Shown here: positions 17,450-25,314 of the stretch, one piece after another
How the letters are laid out: the number at the start of each line of letters is the position of its first letter
Position numbering within the stretch: position 1 is the first letter of the stretch
From: Acidobacteriaceae bacterium UBA1307
GTDB taxonomy: Bacteria > Acidobacteriota > Terriglobia > Terriglobales > Acidobacteriaceae
Direction: 5' to 3'
Assembly: GCA_002307235.1 (NCBI GenBank)
Contig: DBTV01000042.1
Coordinates: 1-45,663, forward strand
Length of the DNA stretch: 45,663 nucleotides
Program-made: the position numbers and the translations under genes
Notes under the pieces: generated by a model
Told to the model about the DNA's origin: nothing
What the model saw: only the letters and a program-made list of their open reading frames with translations
Database searches by the model: none

Positions 17450-18102
17450 ACTGCCTCCTGCGGGCGGGCGGCCAGCCGCGCCAGCGTGGGCCGGATCATC
17501 GCCATGCCGCGATACAGCCGCGACTTCACCGTCGATAACGGCGCATGCGTCACCTTGGCAATCTCTTCAAGCGACATCTCTTCGTGGAAGCGCAGCACCA
17601 GAACCTCGCGATGCAGGGCGTCGAGTTCGAGCAGCGCCTCGGCCACCCGTTCGCGGTCCTCCATGCTCGAAAACCGCTCAAAGGGCGTCGGATCCGTGTC
17701 GGTTATCTCGATGCCCATCGGCCGGTCGTCACTGTTGCCGACCTCGAACAACTCATCGAGACTGCTCATCGTGCGCTTGCGACGCTGGTCGATCAGCAGG
17801 TTCCGCGCAATGGAAAACAGCCAGGTCTCGAAGCGCGATTTGCCGTTGAACTGCGCCCCGCGCAGCAGAACCCGCATCCAGACCTCCTGAAACAGGTCTT
17901 CGGCCAGCGGGCGCTCCCCACACAGAAATAAAAGATAGCGCAACAAGCGATGCTGGTAGCGCACAATCAGCTCGTCCAGCAGTTGCGGGTTCTGCCGCTT
18001 GAGCCCCTGCGCGATGGCAAGGCTCTCCTGATGCGCGGCCTCGGTGGCTTCGGCCGACGCCGTGCCTTTCGTCGTCAGTGTGCGGAAAAAGGCTGTGCTC
18101 AT
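17446..18102 (-). CDS. ECF-type RNA polymerase sigma factor
   Basis: A 218-residue alternative sigma factor. Region 2 (about 40-115) has LLDELIVRYQHRLLRYL, the -10-recognising block AEDLFQEVWMRVL and FETWLFSIARNLLIDQRR. Region 4 (about 150-210) has VLVLRFHEEMSLEEIAKVTHAPLSTVKSRLYRG, the helix-turn-helix for the -35. The N-terminal ~35 residues are extra. It directs polymerase to a specific regulon. The following 120-residue membrane protein overlaps it by 4 bp and may hold it inactive. The subfamily was not determined. Confidence 0.93.
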   Translation of the reverse strand: MSTAFFRTLTTKGTASAEATEAAHQESLAIAQGLKRQNPQLLDELIVRYQHRLLRYLLFLCGERPLAEDLFQEVWMRVLLRGAQFNGKSRFETWLFSIARNLLIDQRRKRTMSSLDELFEVGNSDDRPMGIEITDTDPTPFERFSSMEDRERVAEALLELDALHREVLVLRFHEEMSLEEIAKVTHAPLSTVKSRLYRGMAMIRPTLARLAARPQEAV

Positions 18103-18120
18103 CTTGGCCTATTAGACGAT

Positions 18121-18182
18121 AAATCCATCGGCGAAGGCGATCTTTTCTTGATGGATTTTTTGTTTGCACCGTTTTTGGTGCA
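18121..18182. other. Two hairpins ahead of the sigma-factor gene
   Basis: AAATCCATC (18121-18129) pairs with GATGGATTT (18150-18158), and TGCACC (18165-18170) pairs with GGTGCA (18177-18182). They lie between the antiporter stop and the sigma-factor ATG. The first has a T-run only on the plus strand, where no gene ends, so on the minus strand these are more likely leader structures than terminators. Confidence 0.35.
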
Positions 18183-18205
18183 CAAGTTCTGCCGCAGGGA
18201 ACTCT

Positions 18206-19972
18206 CTATTCCGCCTGCGGTTGCAGATCCTTGCGTGCACGGAGCATCTCGTTGCGGTAGGCGTCGCGTTTGGTGTGGACCGAGGCGATGGCCTCGGCGG
18301 CTGGAACACCGATGCCGACCAGAGCCGCCTCCGACAGTTGCAGGCTGGCCTCGATGGTCTCAGGAACCGCATAACTGGCTCCGGTTTCATACAGATGCCG
18401 CGCGTGGCTGGCATCGCGCGCCCGCGTAATGATCGGCACATGGGGTCGCAGTTGGCGCACCATGGCGACAATGGCGTCGGTGGCCTCGCGGGCGTTGATC
18501 GTCACCACCACGCCGGTCGCCTCGGCCAGTCCACAGGCCTTTAACAGCTCAGGGTTCGCTGCATCGCCGTAGTACACCTCGGCCCCCTCCTGCCGGTCGT
18601 GGAGAATCACCTGCGGATCGTTGTCCGTGGCGATGTAGGCGATCTCGTGTTCTTTCAGAAAGCCGCAAACCACCTTGCCCACGCGCCCGTAGCCGACGAC
18701 GATCACGTTTTTGCCAATCGCGATGGGTTTTTCCTTGAGCTCCGGCGCTTCGGTGCCGTCGATCTTTTTCAGCGTGGAACTGAAGCGGCGGGCGACCAGG
18801 GCCAGCAGCGGCGTCAGCGCCATCGTGACCGAGGTTGTCGCCAGCCAGAAGCTCGCCGTGCCCTCGTCGATCCGGCCGAGCCCGGCGGCCATGCCGAGGC
18901 CCACAAAGGCGAATTCGCCGCCCGGACCCAGCAGCAGGCCCATCTCGGCGGCCGTGTGCCAGGGCAGCCGGAAGAGCCGCCCAAGCCCGGTCAGCACCAG
19001 TGCCTTGAGCAGAATCAGGCCGAGGACGGCAATGGCCAGCCGGACCGGCTCCCGCACCAGTTCCCGGAAGTCGATGCCCATCCCGATGGTGAAAAAGAAG
19101 ATGCCGAGCAGAAGGCCCTTGAACGGGTCGGCCACCGCCTGAATCGCCTTGCGGTACTCGGTTTCGGCCAGCAGCAGGCCGGCGACAAAGGCGCCCAGAG
19201 CCATCGACAGGCCGGACTGGTGCGCCACCACGGCCGCGGCCACCACCACAAACAGCACTGCCGCGATAAACAGCTCGCTCGAGTGCGCCGCGGCCACCAG
19301 CCGGAAGAGCGGCCGCATGAACAGCCGCGCCCCAAAGACGATGGCCAGCAGCGTCGCCGCGGTCTGCCCCAGCGTCAGCAGCAGCGTCGTGTAGGCCGAG
19401 CCGCCCGTGCCCGTGTTGCCCATCGAGATGTACATCAACAGCGGAATCACAGCCAGATCCTGCGCCAGCAGCACCGCGAAGCTGGCCCGGCCGACCGCCG
19501 CCGACATCCGTCCCTGTTTCGATAGAATTTCGAGCACAATCGCCGTCGACGACAGCGACAGGCTGAGCCCGACCACAATCGAGGTCGTCGGGCCCTGGCC
19601 GGTGAGCGCCAGGACGGAGGCGAGAAGTGTCGCCGTCAGAAGCACTTGCAAGCCGCCGAGGCCGCCCACCAGCGCGCCCATGCGCCGCAGCCGCTTAAGC
19701 GACAACTCCAGACCGATGCGAAAAAGCAGAAAAACAATGCCCAGTTCGGCGATGCCCTCAACGCTGTGCGCATTCGAGATGGTGCACCAGTAGAATCCCG
19801 GCCAGCTACCGACCAGCACCCGCAGCCCCAGTGGCCCCAGCAGCGCGCCCGCGCCCAGATAGCCCAGGATCGGGTTCAGATTCCACTTGCGCAGCAGCGG
19901 CACCAGGATGCCGGCCGTACCCAGCACCACCAGCGCATCGCTGTAGGCGTTCATGTTGACGGTATCGACCAA
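18206..19972 (-). CDS. KefB/KefC-type cation:proton antiporter with RCK domain
   Basis: A 588-residue CPA2-family transporter. The membrane part (about 1-395) has some 12 hydrophobic segments, with NPILGYLGAGALLGPLGL, RIGLELSLKRL and LLGPGGEFAFV typical of the family. A TrkA-N/RCK nucleotide-binding domain follows (about 415-540; NVIVVGYGRVGKVV, YIATDNDP). It would exchange K+ or Na+ for H+ at the inner membrane, gated by a nucleotide. The start is a TTG at 19972, favoured because GGAGGA lies 8-9 bases upstream; the next ATG (19954) has none. It is divergent from rlmB. Confidence 0.9.
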   Translation of the reverse strand: MVDTVNMNAYSDALVVLGTAGILVPLLRKWNLNPILGYLGAGALLGPLGLRVLVGSWPGFYWCTISNAHSVEGIAELGIVFLLFRIGLELSLKRLRRMGALVGGLGGLQVLLTATLLASVLALTGQGPTTSIVVGLSLSLSSTAIVLEILSKQGRMSAAVGRASFAVLLAQDLAVIPLLMYISMGNTGTGGSAYTTLLLTLGQTAATLLAIVFGARLFMRPLFRLVAAAHSSELFIAAVLFVVVAAAVVAHQSGLSMALGAFVAGLLLAETEYRKAIQAVADPFKGLLLGIFFFTIGMGIDFRELVREPVRLAIAVLGLILLKALVLTGLGRLFRLPWHTAAEMGLLLGPGGEFAFVGLGMAAGLGRIDEGTASFWLATTSVTMALTPLLALVARRFSSTLKKIDGTEAPELKEKPIAIGKNVIVVGYGRVGKVVCGFLKEHEIAYIATDNDPQVILHDRQEGAEVYYGDAANPELLKACGLAEATGVVVTINAREATDAIVAMVRQLRPHVPIITRARDASHARHLYETGASYAVPETIEASLQLSEAALVGIGVPAAEAIASVHTKRDAYRNEMLRARKDLQPQAE

Positions 19973-20086
19973 GCCAGTCTTCCTCCGCTCACTTTAATTC
20001 TGCCTGCCACATCGGCAAAAATCGGCAAAATCCTACGTACCTATTCTTTGACTGTCGAACTAGACCCATGGGTGCTGCCGATCTTC

Positions 20087-20100
20087 TACACTATCCCTCA
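20087..20100 (+). promoter_or_regulatory. Possible -10 element giving a leaderless rlmB mRNA
   Basis: TACACT at 20087-20092 is placed so that transcription would begin at or next to the A of the rlmB ATG (20100), and there is no ribosome binding site in front of that ATG. A matching -35 is poor, so this is tentative. Confidence 0.3.
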
Positions 20101-20906
20101 TGGACGTTTTGTATGGTTTGCACGCGGTCGAGGAGGCCTTGCGGGCCGGTCGACGCAAGTTCGATCACGTATTGGTGGCACGCGAGCGGCACGATCCGCG
20201 CCTGACCAACCTTGTTTCCCTTTGCCGCGAAGCCGGAGTGCGCGTGCAGCAGGCACCACGCGAGCAGCTCACCGATATGACGCAAACCACGGGCCATCAA
20301 GGCGTCGTGGCCTACGTGCGTCCCCAGGATTTTCTCACGATTGAAGACCTTCTGGTGGCCGAAACTGACCAGGACGGCAACCCCAAGGCCCGTCTTCTGC
20401 TGGCGCTCGACGGCGTCGAGGACCCGCAGAATCTGGGTGCGTTGTTGCGCGTGGCCGATGGTGCCGGCGTCGATGGAGTGATTCTGACCGAGCGCCGCGC
20501 CGCGCCCCTGAGCCCGGTCGCGATCAAGACCAGCGCCGGAGCCGCCGAGCATCTGCGCATTGCCCGCGTCGTCAACCTTGTCCGCTCCCTTGAAGAGCTG
20601 AAGAAGAAAAACATCTGGGTCATCGGCCTCGACGAGCGCGGCGAATCCGACTATGACCAATTCGACATGAAGGGCGATTGCGTGCTGGTGCTTGGCCGCG
20701 AGGGCGAGGGGCTGCACGATCTGGTTCGCCGCACCTGCGACCACATGCTGCGGATTCCGATGGCCGGCGGCGTCAGCTCGCTCAATGTTTCAACGGCGGG
20801 AGCCGTGGTGCTTTACGAAGCTGCTCGTCAGCGCCGTGCCGCTGCTCTCCCCGCCGCCCCGGCTGCGTCGAAACCGAAGAAGAAGCAGAAAGGCCTGGGT
20901 TCATGA
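20100..20906 (+). CDS. rlmB: 23S rRNA (guanosine-2'-O-)-methyltransferase RlmB-like (SpoU family)
   Basis: A 268-residue SPOUT-class methyltransferase that would methylate the ribose of a 23S rRNA guanosine (G2251 in E. coli). The N-terminal substrate-binding domain begins MDVLYGLHAVEEAL. The SpoU domain has the three family motifs: DPQNLGALLRVADGAGVDGVIL, VLGREGEGL and IPMAGGVSSLNVSTAGAVVLYE (knotted SAM site). It ends in a lysine-rich tail (KPKKKQKG). The ATG has no clear ribosome site. Its stop overlaps the next gene's start in ATGA, so the downstream M1-like gene is translationally coupled. Confidence 0.93.
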   Translation: MDVLYGLHAVEEALRAGRRKFDHVLVARERHDPRLTNLVSLCREAGVRVQQAPREQLTDMTQTTGHQGVVAYVRPQDFLTIEDLLVAETDQDGNPKARLLLALDGVEDPQNLGALLRVADGAGVDGVILTERRAAPLSPVAIKTSAGAAEHLRIARVVNLVRSLEELKKKNIWVIGLDERGESDYDQFDMKGDCVLVLGREGEGLHDLVRRTCDHMLRIPMAGGVSSLNVSTAGAVVLYEAARQRRAAALPAAPAASKPKKKQKGLGS

Positions 20907-22840
20907 AGTTTTTCACCCTCTTTGGCGTGGCGGTGCTCGGCGCTCTGCCGGTCTGCGCACAAAAAGCGTTGCCGCCGCCGCCCGCGCAAAACGGCTCGGG
21001 CGCGGTGATCTTTTCCCGCTCGACTGACGCCGAGGGCCGCACCAGCACGGAGGCCGCCGCGCCGCCGGTGGCCAAGCCCGCCGCCGCGCCCCTGGCCACC
21101 GACGCCGAGCGTGCCGCGCTGAGCTTTACCGACTATGACATGGACGTGCGTCTGCGCACGGCCGAGCAGAAGCTCGCCGTTCGCGCGCTCATCGTCGTCC
21201 GCAATGACGGCAAGACGCCCCTCACGCGCCTGCCATTGCAGCTATCTTCCTCGTTGAACTGGGAGAGCATCCGCGTGCAGGGCCGCGAGGTGAGCTTTCA
21301 GTCGGCGATCGTCAACTCCGACGCCGACCACACCGGCCAGTTGCACGAGGCGGCAGTCGCGCTGCCTGCGCCGCTGGCTGCTGGCGCGAGCCTTCAGCTC
21401 GACGTGACCTACTCGGGCGCGATCGTGCAGACCGCGCAGCGGCTGCTGGCCGTGGGCACGCCCGAGGCTGTGGCGCTGCACTCGGACTGGGACCGCATCT
21501 CGACCGACTTCACCGGCCTGCGCGGCTTCGGCAACGTGGTCTGGTATCCGGTGGCGAGCGTGCCGGTGATTCTGGGCGATGGCGCGCGTCTGTTTGATGA
21601 GATGGGCGAGCACAAGCGTCGCATCGCCGGGGCGCAGTTCCGCCTGCGGCTCACCGTCGAGTTTCCGCACGGGCAGGCACCCAACCTGGCGCTGGTCAAC
21701 GGCCACCCGGTCGAGCTGGCCGTGCATGATTCGCCGGTCACCAGCGAGTACGACGGCGTGGCGACGGCCGCGACCGAACGCGCTCCGCTGGGCTTCGAGG
21801 CTCCGAGCCTCTTTGTCGCCTATCGCACCGCGCAGGCGGCCACCGACGCCACGCTGTGGACCCAGCCGGTCGACGTGCCGGCCGTGCCAAGCTGGACCGC
21901 CTCAACGGCCCGCGTTGTACCTTTTTTGCAAGGATGGTTGGGCCAGAAGCCGCGCGCGCAGCTTACCGTGCTCGATCTGCCCGACGCCGAGGACGCGCCC
22001 TTTGAGACCGGAGCCCTGCTGGCGACCTCGATCCGCATCGCGCCGAATGACCAGTTGGACGGCATTCTGAGCCACGCGCTGACCCATGCCTGGATGCAGT
22101 CGCCGCGCGCCTGGCTGAGCGAGGGCGTGGCGCACTTTATGGGCACGCTCTGGCTGGAGAGGACGCGCGGTCGCAAGCTCGCGCTTGAGTCGCTGGAAAA
22201 CACGCGTCCGGCGCTGGCCATGGTCGAGCCGTCGAGCCCGGGCGTTAGCGTCGGCCAGCCGCTGGCCGAGGCGGTCTCGCCCATCTACTACCGCACCAAG
22301 GCGACCTACGTCTTCTGGATGCTGCGTGACGTGGTCGGCGACGAGGCTCTGTCGGCGGCCCTGCGCGCCTACAATCCGGCCGAGGACGCGCGCGCCGGTT
22401 CGGGCCCGAGCGTCTTCCAAAAGCTGCTTGAACAGGCCGGTGTGCGCCGCGATCTTTCCTGGTTCTTTTCCGATTGGGTCAACGCCGACAAGGGACTGCC
22501 CGATCTCGCCGTCGATGGCGTCTTTCCCTCTTCAACCAATGCCGGCAACTGGCTGGTGGCGGTGAATCTGTCGAACAATGGCTATGCGGCCTGCGAGGTG
22601 CCGGTGACGGTGCGCTCCGACAAGACCTCGGTGACCCAGCGGATGCTGGTGCCCGCCCACGGCAAGGCCGTGCAGCGCATCCTCATCCAGGGCAGGCCCA
22701 TCGAGGTGCAGACCGGCGACGGCACCGTGCCCGAGACCGGAGCCAGCGTTCACCTGTCCAAAATGTCCGACACGCTCGTCGGCACCCCCGTGCAGGTTTC
22801 TCCGCCGGTGGATGTGCCGCCCACGCCGCAGCAGCAGTAA
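20903..22840 (+). CDS. Secreted M1-peptidase-like protein lacking the catalytic glutamate
   Basis: A 645-residue protein with a signal peptide (MKFFTLFGVAVLGALPVCAQ) and a proline/alanine-rich linker to about residue 65. The rest resembles an M1 (gluzincin) aminopeptidase: an N-terminal beta domain, then a zinc-site region. The expected HExxH reads HALTH at 391-395, so the catalytic glutamate is alanine (codon GCG at 22076). The downstream zinc glutamate is kept in WLSEGVAHF (E407). It therefore may bind metal but should not cleave by the normal mechanism; a scaffold or binding role is possible. It overlaps rlmB by 4 bp. The coding frame is otherwise intact, so it is not a decayed pseudogene. 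Confidence 0.75.
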   Translation: MKFFTLFGVAVLGALPVCAQKALPPPPAQNGSGAVIFSRSTDAEGRTSTEAAAPPVAKPAAAPLATDAERAALSFTDYDMDVRLRTAEQKLAVRALIVVRNDGKTPLTRLPLQLSSSLNWESIRVQGREVSFQSAIVNSDADHTGQLHEAAVALPAPLAAGASLQLDVTYSGAIVQTAQRLLAVGTPEAVALHSDWDRISTDFTGLRGFGNVVWYPVASVPVILGDGARLFDEMGEHKRRIAGAQFRLRLTVEFPHGQAPNLALVNGHPVELAVHDSPVTSEYDGVATAATERAPLGFEAPSLFVAYRTAQAATDATLWTQPVDVPAVPSWTASTARVVPFLQGWLGQKPRAQLTVLDLPDAEDAPFETGALLATSIRIAPNDQLDGILSHALTHAWMQSPRAWLSEGVAHFMGTLWLERTRGRKLALESLENTRPALAMVEPSSPGVSVGQPLAEAVSPIYYRTKATYVFWMLRDVVGDEALSAALRAYNPAEDARAGSGPSVFQKLLEQAGVRRDLSWFFSDWVNADKGLPDLAVDGVFPSSTNAGNWLVAVNLSNNGYAACEVPVTVRSDKTSVTQRMLVPAHGKAVQRILIQGRPIEVQTGDGTVPETGASVHLSKMSDTLVGTPVQVSPPVDVPPTPQQQ

Positions 22841-22848
22841 CGCGCGGG

Positions 22849-22868
22849 CAACAAAAACGGGTGAGGCC
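22849..22868 (+). repeat. Direct repeat flanking the REP-like doublet, left copy
   Basis: CAACAAAAACGGGTGAGGCC here matches 23113-23132 at 19 of 20 bases. The right copy is the left arm of the terminator; the left copy lacks the matching right arm. Confidence 0.7.
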
Positions 22869-22905
22869 GCATCGGCACATCGCGTTGAAAGGTCGCACCG
22901 TTTTG

Positions 22906-23058
22906 GGAGGGAGCAGGGGCATTCATGCCCCTGAAATTCCGTGTGACAAGAACAGGCTTTAGCCGCGGGCCTTTGCTGGCCAACCCCCAAAGACCCGCGC
23001 CTGAAGGCGCAAAGTTTTGAGCGATTCCTCCAGGGGCATGAATGCCCCTACTCCCTCC
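22906..23058. repeat. REP-like element with 28-bp inverted ends
   Basis: The outer 28 bases at 22906-22933 and 23031-23058 are inverted copies with one mismatch. Each is itself a palindrome with the core CAGGGGCAT-NN-ATGCCCCTG (the last G is missing in the right copy). The ~97 bp between them are GC-rich and structured. The same core recurs as a larger palindrome at 41718-41753. This is the layout of a REP/BIME-type doublet that RAYT transposases can mobilise; no such transposase is in the window. Confidence 0.75.
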
Positions 23059-23116
23059 GGCAGAATCCCGCAAGAAAATGCTCTTGATGTGGAGGCAGCG
23101 CAGCTTTGTCGTCAAC

Positions 23117-23150
23117 AAAAATGGGTGAGGCCAAGGCCTCACCCATTTTT
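23117..23150. terminator. Bidirectional terminator between convergent genes
   Basis: A perfect 16-bp inverted repeat: AAAAATGGGTGAGGCC, loop AA, GGCCTCACCCATTTTT. With A/T tracts on both sides it can stop transcription of the M1-like gene (plus) and of der (minus). Confidence 0.92.
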
Positions 23151-23171
23151 CTTTGCTGCGAACCACGCAGA

Positions 23172-24722
23172 CTACCGGCGATGCTCGCTCCGGTCGTCCC
23201 GCTTATCTTTCTTGTCCGCATTGCGTGCCTTCACCTTGAACCAGATCGGCGTGCCCGCGAAGCCGAAGGCCGCGCGAATCTGATTCTCGAGGAAGCGCAC
23301 AAAAGAGAAGTGCAGCTTCACGTCGCGATCGGTAAACAGCACAAAGGTGGGCGGCGCCACGGCGGCCTGCGTCATGTAGAAGATGCGCACGCGCTTGGAC
23401 ATCGGCACCGGAGCCCGCTGGAAGTCGATCTTGTCGAGGAAGCGGTTCATCTGGCCGGTCGTCACGCGCTTGCGCCGCTCGGCGGCAATGGCGACAACCT
23501 CGCGCAGCAGCTTCGGCATCCCCTTGCCTTCCTTCGCCGACAAAAAGACCACCGGCGCGTAGCTCAGGTACTTGAGCACGTTGCGCAACTGCTTCTCGAA
23601 GATCTCCTTGTCGGCCGGAGGCTTGCCGTCGGTGCGGTCCGTCGTCACCGCGTCCCACTTGTTGACGACGATGATCACGCTGCGGCCGCTCTCATGCGCG
23701 TAGCCGCCGATGGTCGCATCGCTTGCCGTTACGCCCTCGGTTGCGTCGAGCACTACCAAGGCCACGTCGGCTGCTTCCAGGTGACGGCGCGCCATCACGA
23801 CGGCCAGTTTTTCGGCCATCATGTGCGTCTTGCCCTTGCGGCGAATGCCGGCCGTATCGACAAAGCGCAGCTTCGAGCCTTCAAACTCCACCATCTCGTC
23901 GACCGCGTCGCGCGTGGTGCCGGCGATGGGCGAAACAATGGCGCGCGAGGTGCCGGTCAGCGCATTCAGCAGCGTCGACTTGCCCACGTTCGGCTTGCCG
24001 ATGATGGCAATCGAGGTCTCGTACTGCTCATACTCGCCGTGCGTGCGATGCTTCGGGTCCCCGTCTTTGTCTTTGCTCTCGCCGTTCTCGTCCTGCTCGG
24101 AGTCCTCGGAAGAAATCTCTCCCTCGGCCTCTTCGATCTCTTCTTCGACGGCTTCGGTCGCAGCGGTTTCCGAGGCGCGCGCCGGAAGGGCCTTGGCGAT
24201 GGCGTCGAGCAGATCTTCAATGCCCTTGCCGTGCTCGGAGCTGACCGGGAACAGATCGTACAGGCCCAACTGGCGGAAGTTCTCCGCCTCAATGGCCAGT
24301 GCGTCGGTCTCGACCTTGTTCACCGCCAGAAAGACCGGCAGCTTGCTGCGCTGGAGCAGGCGCACCAGATCGTAGTCCGGGCTGGTCAGCTCGGTGCGTA
24401 CGTCAATGACCATGATCAGCGCGTCGGCCTCGGCGAGGGCGACCTGTGCCTGATAAAAGATTTCGCTCGGAATCAACTCCGGGTCGTCGGGGACAATGCC
24501 GCCGGTGTCGACCAGCCGGAAGTGCCGGCCCGCCCACTCATACTCGCCGTAGATGCGGTCGCGCGTGATACCGGGTTCGTCGCCCACGATCGAGCGGCGG
24601 CTGTGGGTCAGCCGGTTGAAGAGTGTGGACTTGCCCACGTTGGGCCGTCCCACGATCGCCACCAGGGGCAAGGCATCCGCGCCCGGTCGGACGGGTACAA
24701 CCGATCTACGATACGTCGGCAA
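23172..24722 (-). CDS. der: Ribosome-assembly GTPase Der (EngA)
   Basis: A 516-residue double-GTPase protein needed for 50S ribosomal subunit assembly in the cytoplasm. G domain 1 (about 13-180) has GRPNVGKST, DTGG and NKVE. G domain 2 (about 245-425) has GKPNVGKST, DTAGI and NKWD. A KH-like C-terminal domain follows (about 430-500) with a basic tail (KDKRDDRSEHRR). The linker between the two G domains (about 190-240) is unusually long and acidic, with many E, D and S. The start is a TTG at 24722, supported by GGAG 8 bases upstream. It is the only gene on this strand here. Confidence 0.97.
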   Translation of the reverse strand: MPTYRRSVVPVRPGADALPLVAIVGRPNVGKSTLFNRLTHSRRSIVGDEPGITRDRIYGEYEWAGRHFRLVDTGGIVPDDPELIPSEIFYQAQVALAEADALIMVIDVRTELTSPDYDLVRLLQRSKLPVFLAVNKVETDALAIEAENFRQLGLYDLFPVSSEHGKGIEDLLDAIAKALPARASETAATEAVEEEIEEAEGEISSEDSEQDENGESKDKDGDPKHRTHGEYEQYETSIAIIGKPNVGKSTLLNALTGTSRAIVSPIAGTTRDAVDEMVEFEGSKLRFVDTAGIRRKGKTHMMAEKLAVVMARRHLEAADVALVVLDATEGVTASDATIGGYAHESGRSVIIVVNKWDAVTTDRTDGKPPADKEIFEKQLRNVLKYLSYAPVVFLSAKEGKGMPKLLREVVAIAAERRKRVTTGQMNRFLDKIDFQRAPVPMSKRVRIFYMTQAAVAPPTFVLFTDRDVKLHFSFVRFLENQIRAAFGFAGTPIWFKVKARNADKKDKRDDRSEHRR

Positions 24723-25022
24723 CTTCTTTTCTCCACAGGCGGGCAGGTGCTTTTTCTCTGTCCGCCGGACCGGATTCGAAGCCGGTCCATCCTTCTAGTG
24801 TATCGTTGTCGGAAACTTTGACGAAACTCATCTTGCTAAGCCTTTTTTTATTTGCGCTGTGTCTTTTTTGGACAGCGACGTGCCTCGCAGTGGGCGGGGT
24901 CAGTTGGAGTGGTTTCCCGAAGGAGGCTTTGTGCCTTCATCCCTCCGGAAACCAGGGGGCAGGGCCGCGTGGGGCGCGTTTCAAGTCGACTTGAAATGCG
25001 TCCGGCGCACTGGAGGGGACCC
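24723..25022. other. Intergenic region with stem-loops upstream of a small gene
   Basis: No gene of its own. It contains a long hairpin, GGTTTCC (24912-24918) pairing with GGAAACC about 35 bases later, with inner AGGAGG/CCTCC pairing possible. It also contains an 18-bp perfect palindrome (24979-24996). Both lie in the leader of the small gene at 25023. Confidence 0.45.
24979..24996. promoter_or_regulatory. 18-bp perfect palindrome
   Basis: TTTCAAGTCGACTTGAAA is perfectly symmetric and, after one mismatch, three more flanking bases pair. It lies 26 bp before the ATG of the small gene at 25023, just upstream of its ribosome site. It could be an operator for a dimeric regulator or a leader hairpin. 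Confidence 0.5.
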
Positions 25023-25238
25023 ATGCATGTTGGAATGATGAACGTCAGTGCGGCTCTATATGCCGCCGAACAGGCGGAACGCATTGATGCTGCCAAGAAC
25101 ACCGCGGACCTTCGCAAGCGTCTGCGCAAAGCCATCGACGACCTCGATGCCGGCCTTTCGACCGAGGCCGACGCGATGGCCGATACCTGGAAGATCGGGC
25201 GCAAACGCGACGTAGACAACTACCGGCCCGGATATTGA
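25023..25238 (+). CDS. Small hypothetical protein, 71 residues
   Basis: I do not recognise it. It is a charged, alanine-rich, mainly helical protein (MNVSAALYAAEQAERID then DLRKRLRKAIDDLDAGL), with no signal peptide or membrane segment, ending in VDNYRPGY. The start is supported by a strong ribosome site GGAGGGG at 25012-25018. It lies between der (divergent) and dinG (same strand, 76 bp downstream), so it could be co-transcribed with dinG. The good ribosome site and biased composition argue for a real gene. Confidence 0.6.
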   Translation: MHVGMMNVSAALYAAEQAERIDAAKNTADLRKRLRKAIDDLDAGLSTEADAMADTWKIGRKRDVDNYRPGY

Positions 25239-25314
25239 AAGATATAACCGCTTTGTTTGCATCGCGGTCGAAGGGGTATCGCCCCGGCCACGCCGCCGGG
25301 GCCGCGCCGCCACT

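Larger units (their letters stand above)
22841..23171. other. Repeat-rich intergenic region between the M1-like gene and der
   Basis: No gene is supported. It holds a 20-base direct repeat (22849-22868 and 23113-23132), a REP-like inverted doublet (22906-23058) and a bidirectional terminator (23117-23150), listed separately. Confidence 0.8.

Noticed and set aside
18121..18158. Terminator of the antiporter gene
   Set aside because: The T-run is on the plus strand; on the minus strand there is no U-tract, so I list it only as a leader hairpin.
20678..20902. Longer N-terminus for the M1-like protein
   Set aside because: It would overlap rlmB heavily in another frame; the ATG at 20903 starts a proper signal peptide with the ATGA overlap.
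22906..23058. CRISPR-like array
   Set aside because: The repeats are only two, inverted and palindromic, with no series of equal spacers.
23106..24821. 571-codon open frame antisense to der
   Set aside because: It is a mirror of the Der codon bias, with no recognisable domain, and it runs through a terminator.
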